Positions 57,011-64,000 of a stretch of DNA of 64,000 bases are shown piece by piece. The DNA is taken from contig NZ_JABFDI010000015.1 of assembly GCF_013403915.1 (NCBI RefSeq), positions 1-64,000 of the forward strand, given 5' to 3'. Source of the stretch: Winogradskyella pacifica. Its GTDB lineage: Bacteria; Bacteroidota; Bacteroidia; Flavobacteriales; Flavobacteriaceae. Made by a program: the position numbers and the translations under genes. How positions within the stretch are numbered: position 1 is the stretch's first letter; each line of letters opens with the position of its first letter. The notes below the pieces were generated by a model. It did not search any database. It worked only from the letters and a program-made list of their open reading frames with translations, and was not told the DNA's origin.

Positions 57011-57280
57011 AACACATGAAACGAGCGCGTTCTAAATTTTATCACTCAAGAAAATGATAAATAGCGAACAACATGTGTCCGAAATAAAGAATAAATCATA
57101 ACACATGAAACGAGCATGTTCAAAATTTTGTCACTCAAGAAAAGGATAAATAGCGAACAACATGTGTCCGAAATAAAGAATAAAGAAAACACATGAAACG
57201 AGCATGTTCCAAATTTTATCACTCAAGAAAATGATAAATAGCGAACAACATGTGTCCGAAATAAAGAATAAAGAAAACAC
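57011..57280 (+). repeat. Three tandem 88/89-bp units with micro-ORFs and nested inverted repeats
   Basis: Units start with AACACATGAAACGAGC; the ATGs are at 57016, 57105 and 57193, and the next ATG at the same phase, 57281, is the start codon of the following gene. Each unit encodes a 13-14-codon peptide, MKRA(R/C)SKF(Y/C)HSRK(G), and contains nested inverted repeats: ACACATG/CATGTGT outside, GTTC/GAAC next, TTTATCA/TGATAAA inside (wobble-kept in unit 2). With the 6-bp inverted repeat upstream it fills the 351-base gap behind YitT. No known repeat family is recognised. Confidence 0.85.
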
Positions 57281-57940
57281 ATGAAATACCACATTATTAT
57301 CAATAGCGTAAAAACAGTTGACGCGCTAAAAGACGCGTGGACAAATGAAGACTATATTGTTTTATTAGAAAAATTTGGATTAAAAGAATCAAGCGAATCT
57401 TCAACTTCAGAATTATTAGAATTATTGTTTATGGCTATTTCAGATTTTGAACCTGAAGAAGCCGCAGCTATAATCTTAGATTACAAATTAGCTGATCAAC
57501 TTAATGAAAATCAGATTGAGCAAATTTCGCACGAAATGTTACTCGATAAGATATCTGAAGAATATGCTGATATTAGTTTACACCATCAACTATTCAATAT
57601 CAACCAATTGCTACATAAAGCTTATAATGGAACATTCCCAAATGCAAAAGCGACTGTAGTTGAATTTGAAATCACACCAAATAAAGACATCACTAAAGAG
57701 GTCGTTTTAAAAGCGTTTGATAAAACTTTAGCTAATAACAATGTGATAAAAAGACTCTTTTCAAATCATCTTGCTGGAGAAGAAGCGTTTGATGAAGCTG
57801 AATCTATAGTTTGGGATTTAATTTCGGTTGGTGAAAACTCTTACACTTTAACAACTTCTGAATACTGGATGAGTAGAGACGAGTTTAAAGATGCTGAGTT
57901 TGACGCAACAGTAGTTGAGTTTGAAGACGAAGAGGACTAG
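57281..57940 (+). CDS. Conserved hypothetical acidic protein
   Basis: 219 residues, soluble, with an acidic C-terminal tail (VVEFEDEED) and helix-rich middle ([21 protein letters not shown]). I do not recognise the family. Its ATG is at the phase of the repeat units directly upstream and preceded by the same AAACAC. It ends 4 bases inside the convergent VF530 gene. Confidence 0.75.
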   Translation: MKYHIIINSVKTVDALKDAWTNEDYIVLLEKFGLKESSESSTSELLELLFMAISDFEPEEAAAIILDYKLADQLNENQIEQISHEMLLDKISEEYADISLHHQLFNINQLLHKAYNGTFPNAKATVVEFEITPNKDITKEVVLKAFDKTLANNNVIKRLFSNHLAGEEAFDEAESIVWDLISVGENSYTLTTSEYWMSRDEFKDAEFDATVVEFEDEED

Positions 57941-58158
57941 TTCTTTTTTAAATAATCCAAATACATATCTTCAACCTTGGTTCTTGCCCAAGGTGTGCGT
58001 CTTAAAAACTTTAAACTAGACTTAATAGAAGGGTTATCTGTAAAACAGCGAATACTTACTTGATAGCCCATGTATTCCCAACCATAATGCGCTTGCAGTT
58101 CTGTTATGATCTGTTCTAATTTTACTCCGTGAAGTGGGTTATTGGGTTGCGTTGACAT
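57937..58158 (-). CDS. VF530 family DNA-binding protein (DUF2132)
   Basis: 73 residues. [46 protein letters not shown] and VEDMYLDYL match VF530/DUF2132, a small family with a double-helix fold described as DNA-binding. The 3' end overlaps the unknown gene on the other strand by four bases. It adjoins the DUF6500 gene with no gap, so the two are probably co-translated. Confidence 0.88.
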   Translation of the reverse strand: MSTQPNNPLHGVKLEQIITELQAHYGWEYMGYQVSIRCFTDNPSIKSSLKFLRRTPWARTKVEDMYLDYLKKN

Positions 58159-58371
58159 TTAGTTTTCAATTAAAGCCTTAATCTTAACCGCTTTTTCAAA
58201 ATGATCTAATTGGTGGGTTTTAATCCACCAGATTGCAGCTTCCATTAATAATTCTGGATTGTCATTTTTGTTTTTAAAAAACGCATAGAAGGAAATGCCA
58301 ACATTAGTGCCTTTTTGGGCAATCTTTTTATCGCAAACTTCTAGAATTTTGTCTTTTAGATTAGGAGTCAT
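58159..58371 (-). CDS. DUF6500-like small protein
   Basis: 70 residues, soluble: LKDKILEVCDKKIAQKGTN, FYAFFKNKNDNPELLMEAAIWWI and KTHQLDHFEKAVKIK. The pattern fits the DUF6500 family of short flavobacterial proteins, from memory. It is directly upstream of the VF530 gene (no intervening base) and probably shares its message. Confidence 0.7.
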   Translation of the reverse strand: MTPNLKDKILEVCDKKIAQKGTNVGISFYAFFKNKNDNPELLMEAAIWWIKTHQLDHFEKAVKIKALIEN

Positions 58372-58391
58372 ATCACTATAATTTCTTTCAA

Positions 58392-58442
58392 CAAACAGAT
58401 TACTTCGTCATGCTTCCTCGCAATGACGTTAGCTACTAACGT
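58392..58442. repeat. REP-like palindromes at the end of the helicase gene
   Basis: CGTCAT/ATGACG (58406-58411, 58423-58428) and ACGTTAG/CTAACGT (58426-58432, 58436-58442) form two overlapping stems. Read on the minus strand, the first resembles CGTCATTGCGAGGAAGCATGAC-type elements widely scattered in bacterial genomes. The second covers the stop codon of the helicase gene. Confidence 0.5.
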
Positions 58443-59731
58443 CTACTATCGTTATTTCGATTACGGCTTCTACTTTTATTTCGGTCTGAACTCGAACTTT
58501 TAGACTTTCCTGAGTTTCCCGAATTTTTATTATTAGAACCTCTTCCACGACCTTGATTTCTATTCTGACCTGGTTTTATCGGTTCTGTTGAAGCATTAGG
58601 ATCTGGTTCGAAACCTTCGAGGATTTCAACTTCAATCTTCATATCAATCAACTTCTCAATATCGCGTAAAAAAGTCGTTTCATCTGCACTTACTAAAGAA
58701 ATAGCTTCTCCACTAGCTCCTGCTCTACCTGTTCTACCAATTCTGTGAACGTAGTCTTCAGAAATATTAGGCAATTCAAAATTAATAACATGTGGCAACA
58801 ACGGTATATCTAAACCTCTTGCTGCAATATCTGTAGCGACTAAAACTCTAACCGATCCATTTTTGAATCCGGCTAATGCTTTTGTTCTTGCTCCTTGACT
58901 TTTATTTCCATGAATCGCTGCGGCAGTAATGCCATCGCTTATCATCTTTTTGCAAAGTTTATTGGCTCCATGTTTTGTTCTTGTAAACACTAAAACCTGT
59001 TTCCAATCTCCTTCGGAAATTAACTTTATAATCAGTCCTGTTTTTTTGCCTTTGGCAACACGATAGACTTTTTGTTCAATAACCTCAACAGCTGTGTTTT
59101 CAGGTGTGGCTTCAACTTGAATAGGATTATTAAGAATTGAATACGCTAATTTCTTAATATCTTTAGAAAACGTTGCCGAGAACATAAGGTTCTGACGTTT
59201 GCTTGGCATTAGTTTCATAACGCGTTCTATATCGCGTAAAAAACCCATATCTAACATACGATCGGCTTCGTCTAATACAAATATCTCTACTTTACTTAAA
59301 GATAACAGACCTTGGTTTTCTAAATCGATTAAACGTCCTGGTGTTGCGACCAAAACATCGACTCCTTGACTTAATTTATTAACCTGTGGTTTCTGATTGA
59401 CTCCCCCAAAAATAACAGTACTTCTAATGTTTAGAAACTCACTGTACTCTTTAACATTGGCATAAACTTGCGCTGCTAGCTCACGTGTTGGAGTTAATAT
59501 TAAAGCTCTAATTGGTCTGTGTCTCTGCTGAGAACCATTAGATAATAGGTGAAGTAACGGTAATGTAAAACCTGCTGTTTTTCCTGTTCCGGTTTGTGCT
59601 GATGCTAAAACGTCTTTTCCTTCTAATACTGGAGGAATGGCTTTTGCTTGAATTGGAGAAGGTGTTTCGTATCCTTTTTTCTGGATAGCTTGAAGTAAAG
59701 GCTCAGATAGGCCCAAAGATTTAAATGACAT
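58436..59731 (-). CDS. DEAD-box RNA helicase (RhlE-like)
   Basis: 431 residues. Helicase motifs in order: Q motif [17 protein letters not shown], Ia TPTRELA, Ib TPGRL, II DEAD, III SAT, and [12 protein letters not shown]. The tail from about residue 380 is Arg/Gly/Ser/Asn-rich and basic ([22 protein letters not shown]), as in cold-linked flavobacterial helicases that remodel rRNA or mRNA. It is monocistronic; a palindrome overlaps its stop codon. Confidence 0.93.
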   Translation of the reverse strand: MSFKSLGLSEPLLQAIQKKGYETPSPIQAKAIPPVLEGKDVLASAQTGTGKTAGFTLPLLHLLSNGSQQRHRPIRALILTPTRELAAQVYANVKEYSEFLNIRSTVIFGGVNQKPQVNKLSQGVDVLVATPGRLIDLENQGLLSLSKVEIFVLDEADRMLDMGFLRDIERVMKLMPSKRQNLMFSATFSKDIKKLAYSILNNPIQVEATPENTAVEVIEQKVYRVAKGKKTGLIIKLISEGDWKQVLVFTRTKHGANKLCKKMISDGITAAAIHGNKSQGARTKALAGFKNGSVRVLVATDIAARGLDIPLLPHVINFELPNISEDYVHRIGRTGRAGASGEAISLVSADETTFLRDIEKLIDMKIEVEILEGFEPDPNASTEPIKPGQNRNQGRGRGSNNKNSGNSGKSKSSSSDRNKSRSRNRNNDSRR

Positions 59732-59843
59732 AAATAGTGTTTATGAAGCAAACTCTATTTATTTAGGTCACTCCTTTAATTTGGTGCGAAGTTACGGCTA
59801 TTTTAAGCCTGACTCTAAAAAAATGCTTATTATATTCTTAACA

Positions 59844-60641
59844 CTATGAATTCTTGCGTTCTTGTAACTTAGTTAACGGACTAGTGCCACGGTTTTTAAA
59901 AGCATGAATAGTACTACTAATTATTAATACACCTGCACTCACAAAAGCCATGTACATCAATGTTTCGTTATTAAGTTTATTAGCATTTCCTATACCAATT
60001 AATGCCCAAGCACCAATAAGCGCAAACTCTCTCATATTACGTTCCCAAGTTACCAACACATTGATTATCACTGCAATGACGATAAGTATAATAGTCCAAC
60101 TGACATCAGATAAGCCAAAACCATCCCAATCAATTTTCACTAAAAATGTTGAGACATTAGCAATACTAGCCACAGTTACCCAACCCGAATACATCACAAA
60201 AGGCCACCAAACAAAAGCAATAATGGGTAATGGCTCGTCATCTAATTCCATTCTGTTGTTGACTACAATCTTTAATAATGAAAACAGTAATAAGAAAATA
60301 AAAATGCAAGACACTGCTGTATATTCATAAATCCAAGCGAATACCCAAAGTGAATTAAATAAACACGACAGTATAAACCACCACCCTGTTCTCAGTACAA
60401 CATCGTCATTTTTTACGTTTTTGAACAAGCTCCGACCTTGATAAACAACAAAACCTATCAACAGTAAATAAATTAGTCCCCAAATGGCAAACGTATAACC
60501 TGCAGGCGTGAACAAGGATCTATAACTATTAGACACTTCACCAATTGTTGTATTATTTAAGGCTCCTGTATTAGAGAGATAATTGATAAATATGATTAAA
60601 ATTAGAGCTATTATATTTCCAATTTGAAGCGTCTTTTTCAT
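59844..60641 (-). CDS. TspO/MBR-related tryptophan-rich membrane protein
   Basis: 265 residues with about seven hydrophobic segments rich in Trp and Tyr (TPAGYTFAIWGLIYLLL, FVWWPFVMYSGWVTVASIANVSTF). This matches the extended TspO-like 'tryptophan-rich sensory protein' group, longer than the ~160-residue classical TspO. Ligand unknown. It is transcribed away from the secreted-protein gene at 60870. Confidence 0.83.
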   Translation of the reverse strand: MKKTLQIGNIIALILIIFINYLSNTGALNNTTIGEVSNSYRSLFTPAGYTFAIWGLIYLLLIGFVVYQGRSLFKNVKNDDVVLRTGWWFILSCLFNSLWVFAWIYEYTAVSCIFIFLLLFSLLKIVVNNRMELDDEPLPIIAFVWWPFVMYSGWVTVASIANVSTFLVKIDWDGFGLSDVSWTIILIVIAVIINVLVTWERNMREFALIGAWALIGIGNANKLNNETLMYMAFVSAGVLIISSTIHAFKNRGTSPLTKLQERKNS

Positions 60642-60869
60642 GATTTAATTTTTCTCTAATTTAAGACTTATGATGCATTAGATTAACTTATTCTCGCCAT
60701 TCTTTAACGTAAATGATATAAATAAATCTTGTTAAGCGCTCTTTATCAAACTTTAAAATGCTAAATCATTAGATTCCCCATAAAACTTTTGTGGTTTAGG
60801 GAAATTATTAAACTTGAAGAATTCATGTATATTAGCTGTTAGAGAAACACACACTAACAAAATTCAAAT

Positions 60870-61436
60870 ATGAAAACACTACTCTTTTTTTTACTCGTAT
60901 TACCACTAACACTCTTAGCACAAGAACAAACCAATTCAGAAAAATTTTGGGAGCAACTCGAAGCACATTGTGGTAACGCTTACGAAGGTGAAATTACAGA
61001 AGGAGGAAAAGTAGGTGACGGCTTTACAGGTGAAAAATTAGTAATGCATGTGCGTTCTTGCGACACAAATGATATTAGAGTTCCGTTTTTTGTAGGTGAG
61101 AATAAATCGCGTACTTGGGTTTTGCATATGAATGAAGAAAAAATAATTCGATTAAAGCACGACCATAGACATGAAGATGGTTCGGAAGAAGATTTAACCC
61201 AATATGGAGGCACAAGTACAAATCAAGGTTTGGCCAATTTACAAATGTTTCCTGCCGATACACATACTTCAGAAATATTACCAGCCGCTTCTACTAATAT
61301 TTGGTGGTTTACTATAGATGAAACAAGTCTAACTTATAACTTACGTCGTTTAGGCACTGATCGTTTATTTACGGTTCATTTTGATTTAACTAAAACTATT
61401 GAAACCCCAGATGCTCCTTGGGGAACTGAGGATTAA
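60870..61436 (+). CDS. Secreted protein of unknown function
   Basis: 188 residues with a signal peptide (to LLAQEQ). The mature part contains FWEQLEAHCGNAYEGEI, HVRSCDTNDIRVPFFVGENKSRTW and IIRLKHDHRHEDGSEEDLTQYGG, giving two cysteines that may pair. Similar secreted proteins occur in other marine Bacteroidota, but no domain name is known to me. It ends before a shared bidirectional terminator. Confidence 0.7.
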   Translation: MKTLLFFLLVLPLTLLAQEQTNSEKFWEQLEAHCGNAYEGEITEGGKVGDGFTGEKLVMHVRSCDTNDIRVPFFVGENKSRTWVLHMNEEKIIRLKHDHRHEDGSEEDLTQYGGTSTNQGLANLQMFPADTHTSEILPAASTNIWWFTIDETSLTYNLRRLGTDRLFTVHFDLTKTIETPDAPWGTED

Positions 61437-61459
61437 TGATAAGAAAATACTACAACAAA

Positions 61460-61497
61460 AAAAACACCCCTTTATTTGCATAAAGAGGTGTTTTAGT
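61460..61497. terminator. Bidirectional terminator between convergent genes
   Basis: AAAACACC-C-CTTTAT pairs with ATAAAG-A-GGTGTTTT (61461-61494), with one mismatch that becomes G-U on the minus strand. Runs of A and T on both sides serve the plus-strand secreted-protein gene and the minus-strand LipL32-like gene. Confidence 0.8.
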
Positions 61498-61521
61498 AAA
61501 ATACGAATATCTATTCTTCTG

Positions 61522-62202
61522 TTATAATTCTTTTTTAAGGTCTTCAATAGTTTTAGCCATTACAACACCTGGTAATTTTATTGGCGCTGCAACTTCTGCT
61601 AAAAATGTTCCTTTAACTTCTCCTGTTTTGTAAGTTGTAAAACCAATACGATACAAACCAGCAGTTAAAGCTTTTGTAGGACTTCCCACTTCACTCTTAT
61701 ATCTTAATAAAGAATTGTAGCTGCTTCCACTAGGTTGCTTAGGCATTTCGCTATTATCATCATTACTAGCAAGGGTTGTCCAAGTAGCGCTTTTAGCACC
61801 CTCTTCAGTAACACCTTCTTTTGTAAAAATAGTAGAACGCTCTAAAGTAATATAAGTATCAAAATAATCGCTTGAAGACGCATTTTCTGTATACTCATCA
61901 GATGTTATGGCATCTTTAACTTTTGTTTTAGCAACAGGAGATAGCATTCTTACTCCAAGTTCTGGTGCTACAGCAGGAACCCATAAATAAATGTAATAGA
62001 ATTTTTTACCATCTACTATTTCATCTTCATTCCCGGCAGAGGCATATCCTAAATACGATATCACATCTGTGTAAGGTACTTTAATGGTTTTTGGCCCCAC
62101 TTTTTTCTCAACTGAACTTCCAAACTTTTTTAATTTTTGAGCTTCTGCGTTAAACACACAACAGAAAGTAAATACTGATAATACTACTAATTTAATTTTC
62201 AT
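61522..62202 (-). CDS. LipL32-like secreted protein
   Basis: 226 residues from the ATG at 62200-62202; a longer in-frame start at 62235 was rejected. The signal peptide ends at AEAQ with no lipobox Cys, so it should be secreted but not lipidated. Core blocks VISYLGYASAG, DGKKFYYIYLWVPAVAPELGVRMLSP and AGLYRIGFTTYKTGEVKGTFLAEV match Leptospira LipL32, the jelly-roll surface protein, including the order of strands. The acidic calcium loop of LipL32 is only partly kept (SNDDNSE). Function in Bacteroidota is unknown. Confidence 0.8.
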   Translation of the reverse strand: MKIKLVVLSVFTFCCVFNAEAQKLKKFGSSVEKKVGPKTIKVPYTDVISYLGYASAGNEDEIVDGKKFYYIYLWVPAVAPELGVRMLSPVAKTKVKDAITSDEYTENASSSDYFDTYITLERSTIFTKEGVTEEGAKSATWTTLASNDDNSEMPKQPSGSSYNSLLRYKSEVGSPTKALTAGLYRIGFTTYKTGEVKGTFLAEVAAPIKLPGVVMAKTIEDLKKEL

Positions 62203-62246
62203 GATTTTTAAGTGATTTTGATTATTAAAAGACATTCGTTATTTTA

Positions 62247-62864
62247 TTATTTTAATTCAAAAGAGACGGTTACGGCATAACTCTGTAACGCTGAAGTCCC
62301 ATAACTTTGAATATACTGTGTACTTGAATTTTGATCGACAATAGAAATAATTTCTCCAATAGTTTTATTCATTTCTTTAGCTAAAGCGCTTGCTTTTTCT
62401 TTGGCATTATCTATTGCTTTTTTTGAAAGATCAACTAACTGTTTATTGGTTAACTTCTTAGCTTCTACCTCGGTATTAACAACAGACATTCCTGCGGATT
62501 TTAACTTTGATAGTTTTCGAACATCGTCCTTATTTGATGTTTTGAAGTGGTAATATTCCGACTCTCTGTTTTGTGAATACGACATGGCAAACTCATAGTA
62601 TGTATTTCTAGTAAACTGGCTAAATTCGATTCCTGAAGCTTCTAATTTTTTGATGTAATTCTTTTTAACTTCATCTAAAGAGGTTACTTCTACTTCACCT
62701 TGTCCTTCATAAACAAGCACTTGTTGCAATCCGATTAGAACTATATAACTATCGTCATCAACTATTGTTTCTGTTTCACCAACTACAGTAATTGTATTTT
62801 TATGTTCTTGGGCTATTAATGGCACTGTAAATAACAATGCCATTAAAAAGATAATTTTTTTCAT
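62247..62864 (-). CDS. SIMPL domain (DUF541) periplasmic protein
   Basis: 205 residues from the ATG at 62862-62864 (MKKIIFLMALLF signal). The mature chain begins ITVVGETETIVDDDSYIV, the usual start of SIMPL/DUF541, and later has LVDLSKKAIDNAKEKASALAKEMN and SYAVTVSFELK, the alternating helix-strand pattern. SIMPL proteins are periplasmic and linked to stress or signalling in other bacteria. The preceding frame that begins at 62933 overlaps the upstream membrane-protein gene and was rejected. Confidence 0.85.
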   Translation of the reverse strand: MKKIIFLMALLFTVPLIAQEHKNTITVVGETETIVDDDSYIVLIGLQQVLVYEGQGEVEVTSLDEVKKNYIKKLEASGIEFSQFTRNTYYEFAMSYSQNRESEYYHFKTSNKDDVRKLSKLKSAGMSVVNTEVEAKKLTNKQLVDLSKKAIDNAKEKASALAKEMNKTIGEIISIVDQNSSTQYIQSYGTSALQSYAVTVSFELK

Positions 62865-62899
62865 GTATAAATTTGATTTTAAAATTTTAAAAGAATTGG

Positions 62900-63319
62900 T
62901 TAAAAGAAAAGGATTGAAGCAACGATCATCCAACCACCAACAAACACCCCTACAATACCTAGCTTTCCTTGTTTTGGAGCTAGTTTCTCTCTAAGAGCTA
63001 TAGCTTTTTCTTTTGCAGCGTCATTTTTAGACAAGACGTATTTGTTAATAAGGCTAAATCCTAACATAAACCCTAGAACAGCTTGTACAATACTACCGGC
63101 TAATAATGTTGCCCACCAGATAGGGAATGTTGTCAACCAACCTAAGTTTAAAATGGAAAAAATAATACCCCAAACTCCATAAAAACATAAAATAAGTCCG
63201 ATCCAACCTTGGTAAGGTTCTATTTTTTCTAACAATTCTTTTGCGTTAGGTTTTTTTGATAATAATAAAGATGGTACTGCGATGATACTTAATAAAATAA
63301 GTGTAATTCCGAAAGTCAT
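62900..63319 (-). CDS. Small membrane protein of unknown function
   Basis: 139 residues with four hydrophobic segments (about 2-18, 40-58, 66-88 and 118-138) and a Lys/Glu-rich cytoplasmic loop between the third and fourth ([22 protein letters not shown]). No named family is recognised. It leads the minus-strand run that continues with the SIMPL and LipL32-like genes. Confidence 0.72.
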   Translation of the reverse strand: MTFGITLILLSIIAVPSLLLSKKPNAKELLEKIEPYQGWIGLILCFYGVWGIIFSILNLGWLTTFPIWWATLLAGSIVQAVLGFMLGFSLINKYVLSKNDAAKEKAIALREKLAPKQGKLGIVGVFVGGWMIVASILFF

Positions 63320-63426
63320 AATTTTGTTTTAATGGTTAGAATTTGTTTGGTTTTGTAATAGAAACACGTTTAGTTTTTTATAATGTTTCTTATTTTCTTA
63401 TGCAAATTTATACCCATAGCTACTTA

Positions 63427-63480
63427 GTTTTAACCCCGTTTTTAGCGAAAAACAATACCCTGTAAACAGGGTGTTAAAAC
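63427..63480. promoter_or_regulatory. Nested inverted repeat upstream of the membrane-protein operon
   Basis: GTTTTAAC (63427-63434) and GTTAAAAC (63473-63480) enclose CCCTGTAAACAGGG-type arms (63458-63471). It lies about 108 bases before the start codon at 63319 and could be a regulator site; no matching regulator is known. Confidence 0.4.
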
Positions 63481-63625
63481 GTTACTAACTAAACAAAAGC
63501 AAGTTATATGCCTTTTGAATTTGTATGTTTGTTGATAAAATCACTTTAGTCATAAAACCTATTTTAAAAATGTATTTATATTGAAATTTTAAAGCGCTAA
63601 TGCTTAAGCAACAAAAGTATTAGCC

Positions 63626-63661
63626 GTAAAAAAGAGGTTCTATTATAAAATAGAACCTTTG
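63626..63661 (-). terminator. Terminator behind the LuxR-type regulator
   Basis: AGGTTCTATT (63635-63644) pairs with AATAGAACCT (63649-63658) over a 4-base loop and is followed by TTTTTT on the minus strand. Confidence 0.85.
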
Positions 63662-63691
63662 TATATAATTGGTGGTAGTATATTTATATTA

Positions 63692-64000
63692 TTAAGACAC
63701 ATAGCCTTTTTTAATAGCGTATTTTGTAAGTCCAGCGAGGTTTCTAACATTTAGCTTAGTAATCAGGTTCTTTCGGTAGCTTTCAATAGTATGCTTACTT
63801 AAAAACAACTGATCTGCGATTTCTTGAGTAGTAAACTCTTCAGCAATAAGTGAGATGACTTCTACTTCTCGTTTGGTGAGTTTAATTTCCTTTTCTTTAT
63901 TCTTTTCAAATTTATTTTGAAGGTAGATATCTTTAATTTCCTTAGAGAAATATTTCTCTCCTCCTAAAATGGTTTCTATAGCTTTTAAGAATTCCTCCTT
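63692..64000 (-). CDS. LuxR-family response regulator, C-terminal part (partial)
   Basis: The reading frame enters from beyond the window edge and ends at TTA 63692-63694; 102 residues are visible. They include the linker (LGGEKYFSKEIKDIYL) and a LuxR helix-turn-helix: IKLTKREVEVISLIAEEFTTQEIADQLFLSKHTIESYRKNLITKLNVRN. This is the output half of a NarL-type response regulator; the receiver domain lies outside. No kinase is adjacent within the window. Confidence 0.93.
   Translation of the reverse strand, partial: KEEFLKAIETILGGEKYFSKEIKDIYLQNKFEKNKEKEIKLTKREVEVISLIAEEFTTQEIADQLFLSKHTIESYRKNLITKLNVRNLAGLTKYAIKKGYVS

Larger units (their letters stand above)
63320..63691. other. Intergenic region between membrane protein and response regulator
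   Basis: 372 bases without a gene. Its most visible structures are a nested inverted repeat at 63427-63480 and the terminator of the regulator gene at 63626-63661. The start region of the membrane-protein gene must have its promoter here. Confidence 0.5.

Noticed and set aside
57011-57280. CRISPR array
   Set aside because: Units are near-identical along their whole 88 bases with no variable spacers, and no cas gene is near.

Overview
The window looks like a chromosomal segment of a marine-type member of the Flavobacteriaceae (Bacteroidota). The DNA is strongly AT-rich. Several genes carry Bacteroidota-type -7 boxes (TAnnTTTGC/TAnnTTCGC) and lack clear Shine-Dalgarno sequences. Marker genes such as DUF3467 behind rpoC, DUF2851, VF530, NamZ/DUF1343 and the TPR plus beta-barrel pair are typical of the group. 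Genus cannot be fixed from the sequence alone. No rRNA, prophage or CRISPR array is visible.

Layout. 1-66 is the 3' tip of a probable IS transposase. 504-5829 (+) holds a secreted alpha/beta hydrolase, a tightly packed five-gene SPFH cassette ending in a ribbon-helix-helix regulator, a DUF819 transporter-like protein and a DUF4369 lipoprotein. 6032-8433 (-) has tRNA-Thr, a small unknown gene, manA, queD and idi. 8575-10535 (+) has prfC and a mono-cluster 4Fe-4S protein. 10726-24893 (-) is the core expression block, read from high to low coordinates: raiA, terminator, tRNA-Thr, tRNA-Tyr, tRNA-Gly, tRNA-Thr, tuf, tRNA-Trp, secE, nusG, rplK, rplA, rplJ, rplL, hairpin, rpoB, rpoC, terminator, DUF3467. 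xerC lies just upstream of raiA. 25966-38289 (-) is a mixed run: a Pyrococcus-type alpha-amylase with a LacI-like operator, acyl-CoA dehydrogenase, ComEA-like HhH protein, alanine symporter, K+ channel, PspC, DUF2851, a FIST/hybrid histidine kinase pair and a methyltransferase. 38507-45642 has a CBS-like PLP enzyme, a 146-bp tandem repeat, a LolCE-type permease, NamZ, GDPD, a sterol desaturase, an unknown secreted protein and a YkgJ protein. 45714-47161 is a disturbed locus: a methyltransferase, a partial tandem duplication and a GxxExxY nuclease-fold gene framed by inverted repeats. 47175-53768 (-) is an amidohydrolase and the beta-barrel/TPR pair. 54103-57940 (+) has a solitary trpA, small genes, trmL, YitT and an unknown gene whose start codon abuts an 88-bp repeat array. 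57937-64000 has VF530, DUF6500, a DEAD-box helicase, a TspO-like protein, two secreted proteins (one LipL32-like), a SIMPL protein, a membrane protein and the C-terminal half of a LuxR-type response regulator.

Most of the window is ordinary core genome. The most unusual signals are (i) the GxxExxY gene flanked by a 25/27-match inverted repeat and preceded by a duplicated junction with its neighbour; (ii) three tandem 88/89-bp units, each with a conserved 13-14-codon micro-ORF and nested inverted repeats, placed so that the next gene's ATG occupies the unit's ATG position; (iii) three exactly spaced 146-bp units with wording similar to the GxxExxY flanks; and (iv) a GH13_7 alpha-amylase that keeps the Pyrococcus metal ligands. 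Start codons were moved inward where homologous N-termini, signal peptides or overlapping RNA genes argued for it.
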